Positions 26,823-36,176 of a stretch of DNA of 64,000 nt are shown piece by piece (the first letter of the stretch is position 1; every line of letters begins with the position of its first letter). The translations under genes were made by a program, and so were the position numbers. The DNA lies in contig NZ_CP073747.1 in the NCBI RefSeq assembly GCF_024398015.1, forward strand, positions 630,501 to 694,500. Direction: 5' to 3'. The stretch comes from Kordiimonas sp. SCSIO 12610. GTDB lineage: Bacteria; Pseudomonadota; Alphaproteobacteria; Sphingomonadales; Kordiimonadaceae. Under the pieces are notes generated by a model. That model did not search any database. It was given only the letters and a program-made list of their open reading frames with translations, and was not told the origin of the DNA.

Positions 26823-27932
26823 ATGCAAATGCAGTCATATAAAGCAGAGCATGCAGACGCTGTAATTGCAATGAACCAGCGATTAAAAGAAGGCGGGAGT
26901 AGTTGGGGGTTTTATGATAGTGAAACCCCGCGTTGGATACCCAAAACACACGCTAGTCAAAAAGCTTGGACGGAGTATCATCTCGCTATTGATGACCAGC
27001 AAGAAGTCCATGGCGGATATGTCATTAAATATCAGACAATCACCTTCAAGTCTGAGGAACTGACGGTTTCCAGTTGGCAGGGGCCTGTCTCCGAGGGGTT
27101 GGTCAATAATCGTTATGCAGCATTAGGGTTTTTGATGATCCGTGACATTATGGAGAAAAATGAAAATCTGTTTTTATGGGGCGGATCTGATAAATTGATT
27201 GAGTTGATTGATCGTATGCAATGGCCCAATAGATATCTTCCCTTTCACTTATATGTTGTTAAACCTTTCAACTTCCTCACAAAAGCAAATATATTACGAA
27301 ATTCCAAAATCAAAGCATTGGTTTGTGATTTTGCGGCCTATTCGGGTGTAGGTGCCCTTGCTATTAAACTTTGGCAAAAGATACGCCATAAGAATACTAA
27401 TGCTAGAAGTGTAGATGTTATTGCTGTCGACACTTTTGATGATTGGGCAACAACCCTGTGGCACGCAGCTAAGCATCAGTATCAGTTCACTGGAGTGCGT
27501 GACAAAGAGCATTTGAATTTGTTTCACTTCTCTGGTGATTGGCCAAATTCAAAAATTCTTCGTGTTAAAAAAGAAGGCCACGACCTTGGGTGGGTAGCCG
27601 TTAAGTTTACTCAGTTTGAAGATGATCACAGGTTTGGGGCAATGAGAGTTGCAACGCTTGTTGATATGGTTGCCTTGCCTGAGAAAGAGCACTTGATAAT
27701 GCAGGTTGTGCTCTCTCATTTGAAAAAGCTTGGTGATGTTGACCTGGTTTGTACATGTTTATCAAATGGTACATGGCAACACTCTGTCAAAAATTGTGGG
27801 TACACGCTCGTACCAAATAGGCGATGTTTCGCATTGGCACCGGCCTTGGCAGCACAAATTGACGACTTTGATGACTTTATTTCTCAGACTCACTTAACAC
27901 TTATCGATAGTGACGGACCACACGGGTTTTAA
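26823..27932 (+). CDS. GNAT-fold acyltransferase-like protein of unknown specificity
   Basis: This is a 369-residue cytoplasmic protein. The C-terminal half ('RVATLVDMVALPEKEHLIMQ' then 'DLVCTCLSNGTWQHSVKNCGY') has the strand-helix order of GNAT acyltransferases. The ending 'IDSDGPHGF' recalls other GNAT-like proteins of glycan clusters. It lies 45 bp after the FkbH-like gene on the same strand with an AAGGGA ribosome site. Reading it as the transferase that moves the ACP-bound acyl group to a sugar is inference; no catalytic residue can be assigned with certainty. Confidence 0.6.
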   Translation: MQMQSYKAEHADAVIAMNQRLKEGGSSWGFYDSETPRWIPKTHASQKAWTEYHLAIDDQQEVHGGYVIKYQTITFKSEELTVSSWQGPVSEGLVNNRYAALGFLMIRDIMEKNENLFLWGGSDKLIELIDRMQWPNRYLPFHLYVVKPFNFLTKANILRNSKIKALVCDFAAYSGVGALAIKLWQKIRHKNTNARSVDVIAVDTFDDWATTLWHAAKHQYQFTGVRDKEHLNLFHFSGDWPNSKILRVKKEGHDLGWVAVKFTQFEDDHRFGAMRVATLVDMVALPEKEHLIMQVVLSHLKKLGDVDLVCTCLSNGTWQHSVKNCGYTLVPNRRCFALAPALAAQIDDFDDFISQTHLTLIDSDGPHGF

Positions 27933-28273
27933 ACGCTTAGTGGAACACACTGCTAATACGACGATCATGATGAATATATCATTGTTGTGTGGCCGTGGTG
28001 CCTAATAAGGGAATATATGTTATATTTCCAGTATATAGCTTCTGTAAATCTATTAACACCTCGGCCTGTTTAAGTAGATACTTTATGAAAATACTATCGT
28101 CAATTTTGTTGATTATTACCGTCCATACCTATGACATATTTGCCTTGTATTCCGACGATTTCAACAGGAATGAAACTAATTTATTAAAAATCTATCCAAT
28201 AGATAACCAAGCTTTCACACTTGTTGGATATAACAATCATAAATCGGGCAAATACGTGCATGGAGTTACAATA

Positions 28274-31111
28274 ATGTCATCAGTGCAAAATATAGTAACA
28301 GTATCTAATCAGGCAGAGTTACTAGAGGCGATAGATAATTATTCGCCTGGAGATGTAATAGAACTTGAGTCAGGTAATTACGGCGACTTTAGATTAGTCG
28401 GTCGGAACTTTGACGAAACGCTTACAATTCGTGCTGCGGATGGTGCTGATGCTGTTTTTAGAAGTGTAAATTTTAATCGTGTCGAAAATGTTGAGTTCGA
28501 GGGGGTAACGTTTCATCGAATACTGGACGAAGGCGAATCGGTAGTTACGAGAGCCGTTAGCTTGCAAAGTTCGAACAATATTACCTTCACCGATACAGTA
28601 TTTGCAGGTAGCGACGATGGCATACATGATAATAATCCAGCGGGTTTAGGTGTTACCAGTAGTACAAATATTTCGGTCGTCAACAGTGTGTTTGACAATG
28701 TAAACGTTGGAGCACTCTTTACAAACTCTTCTGGGCTGTCACTTGTGGGCAATGAGCTCAATGGTATTCGTCAAGATGGCTTTATTTTCGGAAGCGTTTC
28801 TGAGGTTTTGATCGAAAACAATAATTTTGGCCAGTTCCTGACAGATGAAACTAATGAGGATATCCATGCGGGGATTATACAATTCTTCAACCGGTCAGAA
28901 GGCGTTGGTAACAGCAATGTTATCATTCGAGGCAACACAAGTATTCAGGCGTTGAATGAAAACTTCCCTCTTGGTGGGATTTTGATTCAAAACAGCAGTG
29001 ATGGACTCGCATTAAATGAGAATTTCCTCATTGAGAATAACCTGATTTACACGCGTGACGCAGATAGCATAACCGTTAGTCACGGTGTTGATATTGTTAT
29101 ACGAAATAACACTGTTTTGGGTACTCCTGATACACCGCACCTCACTGGTATTTTGGTAACAACCGGCACAGTTGATGCTGTTATTGAGAATAACCTGACT
29201 AATGTTATTAACGCTAGGCATGGTGCTACATTCACGGGTAGCAATAATGTAATTGCTCAATCAGATGATCCGTCACTTCCTACCTTTTTGAATAATCTGA
29301 TTTTTGACGGGTTTTCTGGTGAACAGGCCGTGTTGGAGGATTTTATTCCGCGACCAGATAGTATTCTTGTCCAAGGAGGAGAAATAATTGGTGCGTTTGC
29401 ATTTGATGCTTCACCGGACGCATTAACAGCCCGCGCTACAAGTGAAACGTTTTATGGAACGGCTGAAGCATTAAACGCTGAATTCAGTGCAGCCTTTAGT
29501 GCAGATAATACAGGCCTTTTGGATGAGAGTGAAGCTCGATTTATTTGGGACTTTGGCGACGGTAATACAGCAGAAGGATTGAATGTTTTACACTCTTATC
29601 AGGAAGAGGGAACCTATGTTGTTACGCTATCTGTAATACGTGGAGACCAAATCGACACAACGACCCATACTGTATCTGTGCGCGACCCCCAAATTCTCTC
29701 ATCAGATGATTTACTAGCTGTAGATGACCCATCAAGATTGGCAGTCAACTCCAACAATGAACTTGAGAGTGTCTCGTTTGATGGAACTAACCCGATCAAT
29801 TTGGAACGGCCAGTCGCATTGGGTAGCTTGCAAGAATTCTATTTATCACTGGATATTAGACCTACAGGTGATCCATCGGGTGATTATCGAATTTTCTGGA
29901 ATCACGCGCGCTATACAATTGAATTGGACAATGGTGATTTAGTTTTCAGACTTTATACGGATGACGGCGCGAAACATACAATTCGTGTTGATGATGCTGA
30001 TGTGTTCGATGGTAACTTCCATAATGTTGCAATTTCATTTGACGGAAATACAGGTACATTTAAGGCCTATGTTAATGGAGAAGTTGTTGGAACGATCAAT
30101 AATGTAGAGGGCGAAATAGAGGATCCCCTGTTGGATATTACAGTTGGTGGATCTGTATTTGGCGGCGGATTGGACTTCATCGGTGACATTCGCAATTTGG
30201 AGGCCTATTCGTCCCCTGAGCCTGTAGAGCGTTCCAGTGGAGCAACAACAGTGCCCACAGATGGAACTACAGACCCGACACCTCCTCCAGCCGAGCCGGA
30301 GGAAGAGCCAGAAACTCCTACAACGACGGCACCGAATACGGAGCCAGATGGTGGAGCAGAACCAGAATCTGAGCCTACCCCAACGGAAGCAGTGTATTCT
30401 CTCGTTGATGAAATTGGCTCTAACGCTGAAATATCTGGTGATGTAACGGTAAATGGTGATGAAATCTCTTTCGCGCGAAGCGCATATATCGATCTCGGTC
30501 GCCCGGACGCATTTGCTGATAGTAACGAAGTCGCGATTTCCTTCGATCTTCGTACCGATGTTGGTGGTAATGGACCTCAGCGTGTTTTCTCTGATAGTGG
30601 CCGATACAGCGTCGAGTTAAAGGGTGATACAGTCAGTTTCAGATTATTCACTGATGAAGGTGAGTTTATCAGTATCAATGTGGAAGACAGCGGTATTACC
30701 GATGGTAATTATCATGCTTTGGCGTTTACTTTCGATAGCGCAAACGGAGAATTTGCCGCATTTATCGACGGCGTTGAAGTTGGCCGAGAAACAGGTATCT
30801 CTGGTGAATTAAGGCCTCCTTTGGCTGACTCGGGCATCACAATTGGTGGGACATCATCCGGTCGCGGTTTTGAGGGTGATATTCGAAACTTCAAATTATT
30901 TGATACTGTCGATGCCGCTGAAACAGAATTGGGGATCAACGATGTGGTAACGGCTGTTTCATCTATTCAGGCATCTGCCAGCATTGAAACCACAGACACG
31001 TCCTCAAATGCCAATGTGGTCCAATTTGATACTAATAGTGACGGCGTAAACGGGGCGTCAAGTGCCCAGGATGAGGAAACCGATTGGGCGGTTGTCGCAT
31101 TATCCGAGTAA
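28274..31111 (+). CDS. Large beta-helix / PKD / double LamG protein, possible secreted lyase or epimerase
   Basis: From this start the protein has 945 residues. A right-handed parallel beta-helix (repeated N-N-x-F/I units) spans about 28290-29400. A PKD domain with 'FIWDFGDGNTAEG' covers about 29430-29690. Two LamG/concanavalin-like domains span about 29730-30220 and 30400-30905, joined by a Pro/Glu/Thr linker at 30235-30395. I chose the ATG at 28274 because a GGAG site lies 8 bases upstream. An ATG at 28085 would add a signal-peptide-like start but has no ribosome site. The acidic C-terminus ending DWAVVALSE resembles type I secretion tails. Alginate-lyase or epimerase function is a guess from architecture. 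Confidence 0.78.
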   Translation: MSSVQNIVTVSNQAELLEAIDNYSPGDVIELESGNYGDFRLVGRNFDETLTIRAADGADAVFRSVNFNRVENVEFEGVTFHRILDEGESVVTRAVSLQSSNNITFTDTVFAGSDDGIHDNNPAGLGVTSSTNISVVNSVFDNVNVGALFTNSSGLSLVGNELNGIRQDGFIFGSVSEVLIENNNFGQFLTDETNEDIHAGIIQFFNRSEGVGNSNVIIRGNTSIQALNENFPLGGILIQNSSDGLALNENFLIENNLIYTRDADSITVSHGVDIVIRNNTVLGTPDTPHLTGILVTTGTVDAVIENNLTNVINARHGATFTGSNNVIAQSDDPSLPTFLNNLIFDGFSGEQAVLEDFIPRPDSILVQGGEIIGAFAFDASPDALTARATSETFYGTAEALNAEFSAAFSADNTGLLDESEARFIWDFGDGNTAEGLNVLHSYQEEGTYVVTLSVIRGDQIDTTTHTVSVRDPQILSSDDLLAVDDPSRLAVNSNNELESVSFDGTNPINLERPVALGSLQEFYLSLDIRPTGDPSGDYRIFWNHARYTIELDNGDLVFRLYTDDGAKHTIRVDDADVFDGNFHNVAISFDGNTGTFKAYVNGEVVGTINNVEGEIEDPLLDITVGGSVFGGGLDFIGDIRNLEAYSSPEPVERSSGATTVPTDGTTDPTPPPAEPEEEPETPTTTAPNTEPDGGAEPESEPTPTEAVYSLVDEIGSNAEISGDVTVNGDEISFARSAYIDLGRPDAFADSNEVAISFDLRTDVGGNGPQRVFSDSGRYSVELKGDTVSFRLFTDEGEFISINVEDSGITDGNYHALAFTFDSANGEFAAFIDGVEVGRETGISGELRPPLADSGITIGGTSSGRGFEGDIRNFKLFDTVDAAETELGINDVVTAVSSIQASASIETTDTSSNANVVQFDTNSDGVNGASSAQDEETDWAVVALSE

Positions 31112-31139
31112 CTCTGTTTTGGGAACTGATATTAATGGA

Positions 31140-31163
31140 AAACCCGGCTTTGCCGGGTTTTTT
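31140..31163 (+). terminator. Rho-independent terminator
   Basis: AACCCGGC-TTT-GCCGGGTT forms a GC-rich 8-bp stem with a 3-base loop followed by a T run. It lies just after the stop of the beta-helix/LamG gene. Confidence 0.93.
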
Positions 31164-31268
31164 GTTGTTGGCACAGTCTTCTCCTCATGAATTATGATTA
31201 AAGCTTGCGGATGTTTCCCATTTCCTTAATGATGAAAGCCATTAATTATTTAGGGTAGGGAGATATTT

Positions 31269-32519
31269 ATGCGGTCTATCAGTATATTTTCTGCAGTTGT
31301 CATATTTTGGGTATCGCACGCTATTACGGCGCAGAATAGTGTAGAACCAGAGACTGCGGGTATGTCCAGCGAACGGCTTCAGCGCCTCGAAAACCACTTT
31401 CAAACCTATGTAGACAAGGGCATTTTGCCGGGGCTTACAACGCTTGTCGCTCGAAAAGGTGAAATCGTTCATTTTCAGCAATATGGGCAAATGAACCGTG
31501 AAGCCGGCCAGGCAATGCAGGAAGATACGATCTTCCGCTTATATTCAATGACGAAACCGGTAACGGGCGTTGCCTTGATGATGTTGTACGAGGAAGGTAG
31601 GTTTAAATTAACAGATCCTGTTGGTAAATACCTACCAGAATATAAGGATATGCAGGTTTACAAGGGTATGGCGGATGATGGCTCTATGATCACCGAACCC
31701 GCGAAAAGACCGATGACAATTCAAGACCTTATGCGGCATACCTCGGGCCTGACCTACGGTGTTTTTGGCAATACTCCGGTTGATATTGCTTACCGCGAAG
31801 GCGGATTATTTGATCCCTCTAAGAATTTGGAGCAACTGTCGAAGGAATTAGCCAAATTTCCTCTGTTGTATCAGCCAGGAGAACGTTGGGTATATTCGCT
31901 CTCTGTTGATATTCAGGGTCGTTTGATTGAGGTGCTTTCTGGCAAAACCCTCGATGTTTTCTTTGACGATCACATTTTTAAGCCACTCGGGATGACAGAT
32001 ACGTCTTTCTATGTGCCAAAGGATAAGCATAATCGATTTGTTGAACTTTATGGTATTGATGGCAAGGGTGGCATGGCGCCCTATCGTGGTGATTTTTACC
32101 TGCCACAACATGAAAAACCTGCCTTTCTCTCTGGCGGTGGAGGGTTGGTTTCATCTACCCTCGATTATTGGCGGTTTGCTCAAATGCTAGAGAACGGCGG
32201 TGAATTTGGTGGTGTCCGCTTGCTTTCACCTAAAACAATAGAATTGATGACAATTGATCACTTGCCAGTTGGGGTAAAGGGCCTACGTGAAGATAAACAG
32301 GGTTTTGGCCTCGATTTTCTGGTCGTGAAGGATATTCCAAGTTTGGGGACTGCTGGAAGTGTTGGGGAGTATAACTGGGGCGGCCTCGCAAATACCGTTT
32401 TCTGGGTTGATCCGGAGGAAGAGCTTGTTGCCATCCTTATGACCAATGTTGTTTATCAGGGAAATTTACCATTGCGCGAGGAAATGCGGCAGATGGTGTA
32501 CCAAGCAATCATTGATTGA
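31269..32519 (+). CDS. Serine hydrolase, beta-lactamase/class C penicillin-binding family
   Basis: The 416-residue exported protein has a signal peptide ending near AITAQ. The nucleophile motif is 'YSMTKP' (Ser93, Lys96), and 'YSLSVD' may supply the second motif Tyr near residue 205. Similar esterases and D-alanyl peptidases of this family act in the periplasm on esters or small peptides. True beta-lactamase activity is not implied. A GGGAG ribosome site precedes the ATG. The gene is single, with terminators on both sides. Confidence 0.88.
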   Translation: MRSISIFSAVVIFWVSHAITAQNSVEPETAGMSSERLQRLENHFQTYVDKGILPGLTTLVARKGEIVHFQQYGQMNREAGQAMQEDTIFRLYSMTKPVTGVALMMLYEEGRFKLTDPVGKYLPEYKDMQVYKGMADDGSMITEPAKRPMTIQDLMRHTSGLTYGVFGNTPVDIAYREGGLFDPSKNLEQLSKELAKFPLLYQPGERWVYSLSVDIQGRLIEVLSGKTLDVFFDDHIFKPLGMTDTSFYVPKDKHNRFVELYGIDGKGGMAPYRGDFYLPQHEKPAFLSGGGGLVSSTLDYWRFAQMLENGGEFGGVRLLSPKTIELMTIDHLPVGVKGLREDKQGFGLDFLVVKDIPSLGTAGSVGEYNWGGLANTVFWVDPEEELVAILMTNVVYQGNLPLREEMRQMVYQAIID

Positions 32520-32533
32520 TTAAAAACGAAAAG

Positions 32534-32571
32534 AAGCCGCAATCCAACAGGGCATTAAGATTGCGGCTTTT
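32534..32571. terminator. Bidirectional rho-independent terminator
   Basis: AAGCCGCAATC pairs with GATTGCGGCTT over a loop of about 14 bases; T and A tracts flank the stem. It separates the convergent serine hydrolase and ExbD genes. Confidence 0.88.
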
Positions 32572-32580
32572 CCACCGATA

Positions 32581-32988
32581 CTATTGACGTTTTGAGGTCG
32601 CGAATATTCGGTGAATACCCAGGCCAGCAATCCGTCCAGCGTCATAAACCTCGACAATATTTTTCATCTCAGCATCCCTATCAGCGTTAATAATTAACGT
32701 AAGGTCAGGTTCGTTTGTGAAGGACCGCTTTATAATGGCATTAAGAGAAGATGGTTCGACCTGAACATGATCCACATACAATTGGCCATTCTGCCGAACC
32801 GAGACAGTGAGCGATTTTTTGCTCTCTTCGGTAATTGGTTTTTTTGAAGGCGAGTGTTGAAGTTCAATGCCCTTTTCCTGAATGAAGGAGGCCGTTACAA
32901 TGAAGAAAATCAGCAATATAAATACGATATCAAGCATCGGGGTCATATCCGGTTTTGCTGTATCAGATGTATGTTTCTTATGGATCAT
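32581..32988 (-). CDS. ExbD/TolR-family biopolymer transport protein
   Basis: This 135-residue protein has the family core 'KPDMTPMLDIVFILLIFFIV', with the membrane Asp that carries protons, and a periplasmic domain ending 'GIHRIFATSKRQ'. The ATG at 32988 follows an AAGGAGG site; an upstream TTG is unlikely. It is the second gene of a two-gene unit with the TonB-like gene at 33021. No ExbB partner is adjacent, so it may share the ExbB proteins of the operon at 34178-39744. Confidence 0.9.
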   Translation of the reverse strand: MIHKKHTSDTAKPDMTPMLDIVFILLIFFIVTASFIQEKGIELQHSPSKKPITEESKKSLTVSVRQNGQLYVDHVQVEPSSLNAIIKRSFTNEPDLTLIINADRDAEMKNIVEVYDAGRIAGLGIHRIFATSKRQ

Positions 32989-33020
32989 AATGGCCTCCTT
33001 CGCCCCCAATCTAACTGGGT

Positions 33021-33626
33021 CTATTCATCAAGTTGAAAATTAAACCGTGTGAAAACGTTTGGCGTATCAACCGCAACTCCGTTAACGACCTGCGGCTTGT
33101 ATCTGAACTTTTTAACCGCTTTCAGGCTCGCGGCCTCGAAGTAACCTTTGGGTTCTGCGTCAATCACGACTGCATTTTCAATATTTCCTGCGGCGGTCAC
33201 CGTGAATTCAACAACAGTCCAGCCTGTTATCCCACGCTCTGCCGCTTTGCGTGGAAATTGGGGTTCTACGCGGACAATAGGAACCATAGCACCGTCACTG
33301 TGCAGGCTGATTTCAGGCCCTGGACCGGTTTCTTCATAACGAGGTGGTCCAACAGGGCTAATTGGATTGATTGGAAGTATTTCGGTAGGAGGTGTAATTG
33401 GATCTACCGGCTCTGGTGGTTCAGGTGGATCGTAAGGCGGTAGTCGATCAATAGGCTCTACCTCAGTTGGTGTAATCTTCTCGATCGGGATCTTAGGGGC
33501 GGGGTGATACTCGGTAATAATCTCAACATCGGAATTATTAGCAACTAAGCTCTGCATAATGAAAAACAAGCCGAAAGTTGTTGCGGAGGCAAAACCAGTG
33601 GCAGGGATGAAACGTGTGTAGGGCAT
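33021..33626 (-). CDS. TonB-family energy transducer
   Basis: The 201-residue protein has an N-terminal membrane helix (FASATTFGLFFIMQSLVA) and a Pro-rich periplasmic spacer (PPEPPEPVDP). Its C-terminal TonB domain contains 'RVEPQFPRKAAERGITGWTV' and 'VDAEPKGYFEAASLKAVKKF'. It spans the periplasm to pass proton-motive energy to outer-membrane receptors. The ExbD gene follows 32 bp downstream. It is closely related in layout to the TonB at 35556, suggesting an older duplication. Confidence 0.92.
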   Translation of the reverse strand: MPYTRFIPATGFASATTFGLFFIMQSLVANNSDVEIITEYHPAPKIPIEKITPTEVEPIDRLPPYDPPEPPEPVDPITPPTEILPINPISPVGPPRYEETGPGPEISLHSDGAMVPIVRVEPQFPRKAAERGITGWTVVEFTVTAAGNIENAVVIDAEPKGYFEAASLKAVKKFRYKPQVVNGVAVDTPNVFTRFNFQLDE

Positions 33627-33736
33627 ATCCTTTCTCCTTTATGTTATAAAATAACTATACACGAAAGATTACGAAAAGAAAAGTAATAACGTAACATTTT
33701 ATATTATAAGAGAATATTGATATTGTAGGGAGGTGT

Positions 33737-34057
33737 TTATTTGTTCTGGTGTTGATTGGGGACTGTGCTCATACGCATGATAAGGGCGCCAAGAAAGATA
33801 ATACTTAGCCAAAGCGTCATGACATACGCAAAGAGAGCAACTATCTGAAGACCAGTAAAAAGAATCTCTAGCCAGATGTGATCGATAGTATTGGGAGCAG
33901 AAAGAATATAGCCTGAAACTAATGCTATCGGGATAGATATCAATAGGACATGAAGAAAATAAGGTCGTTTCCAGTGATTTGATTGAATTTCAGTGCGCCC
34001 AATATAAAGAAAAACAAACGCCAAAAGTATTATGAAAAGGGAGATAGAGAATAGCAC
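33737..34057 (-). CDS. Small hypothetical integral membrane protein
   Basis: A 106-residue protein with three or four hydrophobic helices, a GTG start at 34057 and a short polar tail (PNQHQNK). I recognise no family. It lies between the two TonB gene sets on the same strand, 110 bp upstream of the smaller one. Coding is likely because of the consistent helix pattern, but the function is unknown. Confidence 0.5.
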   Translation of the reverse strand: MLFSISLFIILLAFVFLYIGRTEIQSNHWKRPYFLHVLLISIPIALVSGYILSAPNTIDHIWLEILFTGLQIVALFAYVMTLWLSIIFLGALIMRMSTVPNQHQNK

Positions 34058-34126
34058 TGCGTTAAATCCCTTTATGAGTTATAGGTCAAGTGAGTGACTA
34101 TTATAGGCGGGCTGGGGTCATTTAGA

Positions 34127-34155
34127 AACAAAAATGGCGCCAACTCGGCGCCATT
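34127..34155 (-). terminator. Rho-independent terminator of the TonB/ExbB operon
   Basis: AATGGCGCC-GAGTT-GGCGCCATT on the minus strand is a perfect 9-bp stem followed by TTTGTTT. It lies about 20 bp after the TPR gene stop. Confidence 0.9.
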
Positions 34156-34177
34156 CTGTGTTGTTTAGAGATTTATA

Positions 34178-35527
34178 TTAGCTAGCGTCAGCTAAAATTT
34201 TCTCACGCTCTTCCTCGACCTTAAGATAGTCTTCCCATTGCTTGACTGTTCTACGGTCTTTGGCATCTTTTGCTAAACGACGGGCTTTGGCAAATTCAGC
34301 CTTTGCTTCTTTGAACTTTTTAAGTTCTGTGAAACTCGTACCCTTTAGCATAGTTGCAGAAAGTAAGCGCTTTTTCGCGTCTGATGCTTTGTCTTTACTA
34401 TCAATGTCAATAGCATTCTGGAAAGCAACTGTTGCGTCAGCATGACGATCTAACTGAGCGAGAACCTGTCCAATCTGGAACCAAAGTGAACCGTCAGCAT
34501 CTTCTTTTGCAGCTGCTGATAGCGGTTCTACTGCATCTTTGTATTCAGCTGCGAGCAGATAGGCTTGACCTAGTGTTTTTTGGTTCGCTGCTGATTTCTC
34601 AACAAGTTCGTCCTTGAATGCGTCACGAAGAACCCATGCCGCTTTAATCGGTGCATTCCGTGACAAAAGAATTTGTGCATGGTTCACTAATTGCTGTGGC
34701 TTGTCGTTCAAGAAACCTTGCTTGTAAGCTGCTTCAGTAACAGAGAATGATGTTTGATCTTCACCAAGTTCGCCATATACCCCTGCAAGCTGGGTCCAGT
34801 AGCCAGGTTTTGGCCAGTTGATCAGTAACAATTCCAGTGTATCACGCACTTTCGCAAAGTTACCAAGTTCCCAATAGGATGACAGAATAATCTGATACCA
34901 GTTTTCTTTAACTTCTAAACCAGCTGTTTCTGCCTCTGTAATCGTTCTTTCAGCGTACTCAATCGCCTTTGGATAATCAGATTTAGAATAGTGAACTGTC
35001 GAGATAAACTGCAGCTGGGTAACGCCAATAATTTCAGTCCTAGGTTCCCATTCCTGAAGATATTGGAGAGATTTATCCAAATCTTCTTGAACATACCAAA
35101 GTTGTGCAAGATTGAAGAGCAAGCTAATTTCTAATTGCTCAGGAATTTGCTCACGTACGTCAAGGATTTGCTCATAATAGCGGATGGCTTCACGTGGTTG
35201 CTCTTCTTCAAAAGCAATGTTAGCAAGATACTGATATGCTACCGCTTTCTCGTAGTTATTAACCCCTTTACGCCCCAAAGCATCATTAATGATTTTCTTT
35301 GCTTCCGCAAAGTTTTTCTCATCCATAGCTTCTTGGCCTTTTGTGATTTTCTTATGAAAATCCAAGGAAAGTGCTGGAACTTTGCGTGTGCTTTTTTTCT
35401 TCTTGGCTTCTTGCGCTTGCGCTGTATCTAAGCCAATGAATGGGGTACCAACCGGTGCAATGACAGCGAGTGTTGCTGCTGTTGCAATTGCCATAGGTAA
35501 GGATTTAATCGCTTTTTTAATGCTCAT
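34178..35527 (-). CDS. Exported tetratricopeptide repeat protein of the TtpC-TonB2-type operon
   Basis: The protein has 449 residues. A signal peptide (MSIKKAIKSLPMAIATAATL and following) leads to a basic KKKKSTRK stretch and then about nine TPR units over residues 60-430. The ATG at 35527 has AGGAG directly upstream; a longer frame to 35596 is unlikely. It is the last gene of a seven-gene operon beginning at 39744. In the TonB2 systems of Vibrio-type bacteria a TPR protein closes the operon and may join the periplasmic complex. Codons look highly optimised. Confidence 0.85.
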   Translation of the reverse strand: MSIKKAIKSLPMAIATAATLAVIAPVGTPFIGLDTAQAQEAKKKKSTRKVPALSLDFHKKITKGQEAMDEKNFAEAKKIINDALGRKGVNNYEKAVAYQYLANIAFEEEQPREAIRYYEQILDVREQIPEQLEISLLFNLAQLWYVQEDLDKSLQYLQEWEPRTEIIGVTQLQFISTVHYSKSDYPKAIEYAERTITEAETAGLEVKENWYQIILSSYWELGNFAKVRDTLELLLINWPKPGYWTQLAGVYGELGEDQTSFSVTEAAYKQGFLNDKPQQLVNHAQILLSRNAPIKAAWVLRDAFKDELVEKSAANQKTLGQAYLLAAEYKDAVEPLSAAAKEDADGSLWFQIGQVLAQLDRHADATVAFQNAIDIDSKDKASDAKKRLLSATMLKGTSFTELKKFKEAKAEFAKARRLAKDAKDRRTVKQWEDYLKVEEEREKILADAS

Positions 35528-35555
35528 AACTGTTCTCCTGTTTCTATGCCCCGTA

Positions 35556-36176
35556 TTAATCATCTGCCAAGTCAAAGCTGAACCGGTACTTAACACCCGT
35601 TACTTCTTGACCGACACCGTTCACGACCTTTGGCTTATATTTGAATTTTGCAGCGGCTTTGCGAGCAGCACGTTCAAAATAACCCTTAGGGTCAGCCTCG
35701 ATAATAACGATTGAATCTGGTGGAACTGAGCCGTCTGCAGCAACTGTTAATTCAACGATCACGTATCCTTCAACACCGCGCTCTGCAGCACGACGTGGGA
35801 ACTGTGGCTGTACACGAACAAGCGGAAGATAATCACCGTCCTGGCTTGGGCCTAAATCAATTGAGTCCAGGTTCACACCAGCACCGGTATTAGCACGTCC
35901 AATAGAAAGGTTAAGCTGGTTCGGGCCATCTACCTGCACGTCAGGAGTGTCGATTTCCGGCGGAGGAGCCTCGACTTCTGGTGGCTTCTCAACCTGACGC
36001 TCAAGGCGTTGTGGTGGCTGGTCTTCGATATCTTCAACGACATCTACAAAACGGATTTGTGCGGCCTCTTCGAGCACGATTTCGTCACTTTGAGCAACAA
36101 GTGCTTGCATGATATAGAAAAGTCCAAATGTAACAGCTCCGGCTATGCCAAGTGCTGGTGCGATCCGTACATTCAT
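35556..36176 (-). CDS. TonB-family energy transducer (TonB2-type)
   Basis: The 206-residue protein has an N-terminal helix (GAVTFGLFYIMQALVA) and a Pro/Glu spacer (VEAPPPEIDTPDVQV). The TonB domain contains 'RVQPQFPRRAAERGVEGYVI' and 'EADPKGYFERAARKAAAKFK'. The short spacer is typical of TonB2 proteins, which rely on a longer ExbB relative such as the one at 37605. Its ATG overlaps the stop of the ExbD gene by 4 bp, so the two are translationally coupled. Confidence 0.93.
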   Translation of the reverse strand: MNVRIAPALGIAGAVTFGLFYIMQALVAQSDEIVLEEAAQIRFVDVVEDIEDQPPQRLERQVEKPPEVEAPPPEIDTPDVQVDGPNQLNLSIGRANTGAGVNLDSIDLGPSQDGDYLPLVRVQPQFPRRAAERGVEGYVIVELTVAADGSVPPDSIVIIEADPKGYFERAARKAAAKFKYKPKVVNGVGQEVTGVKYRFSFDLADD

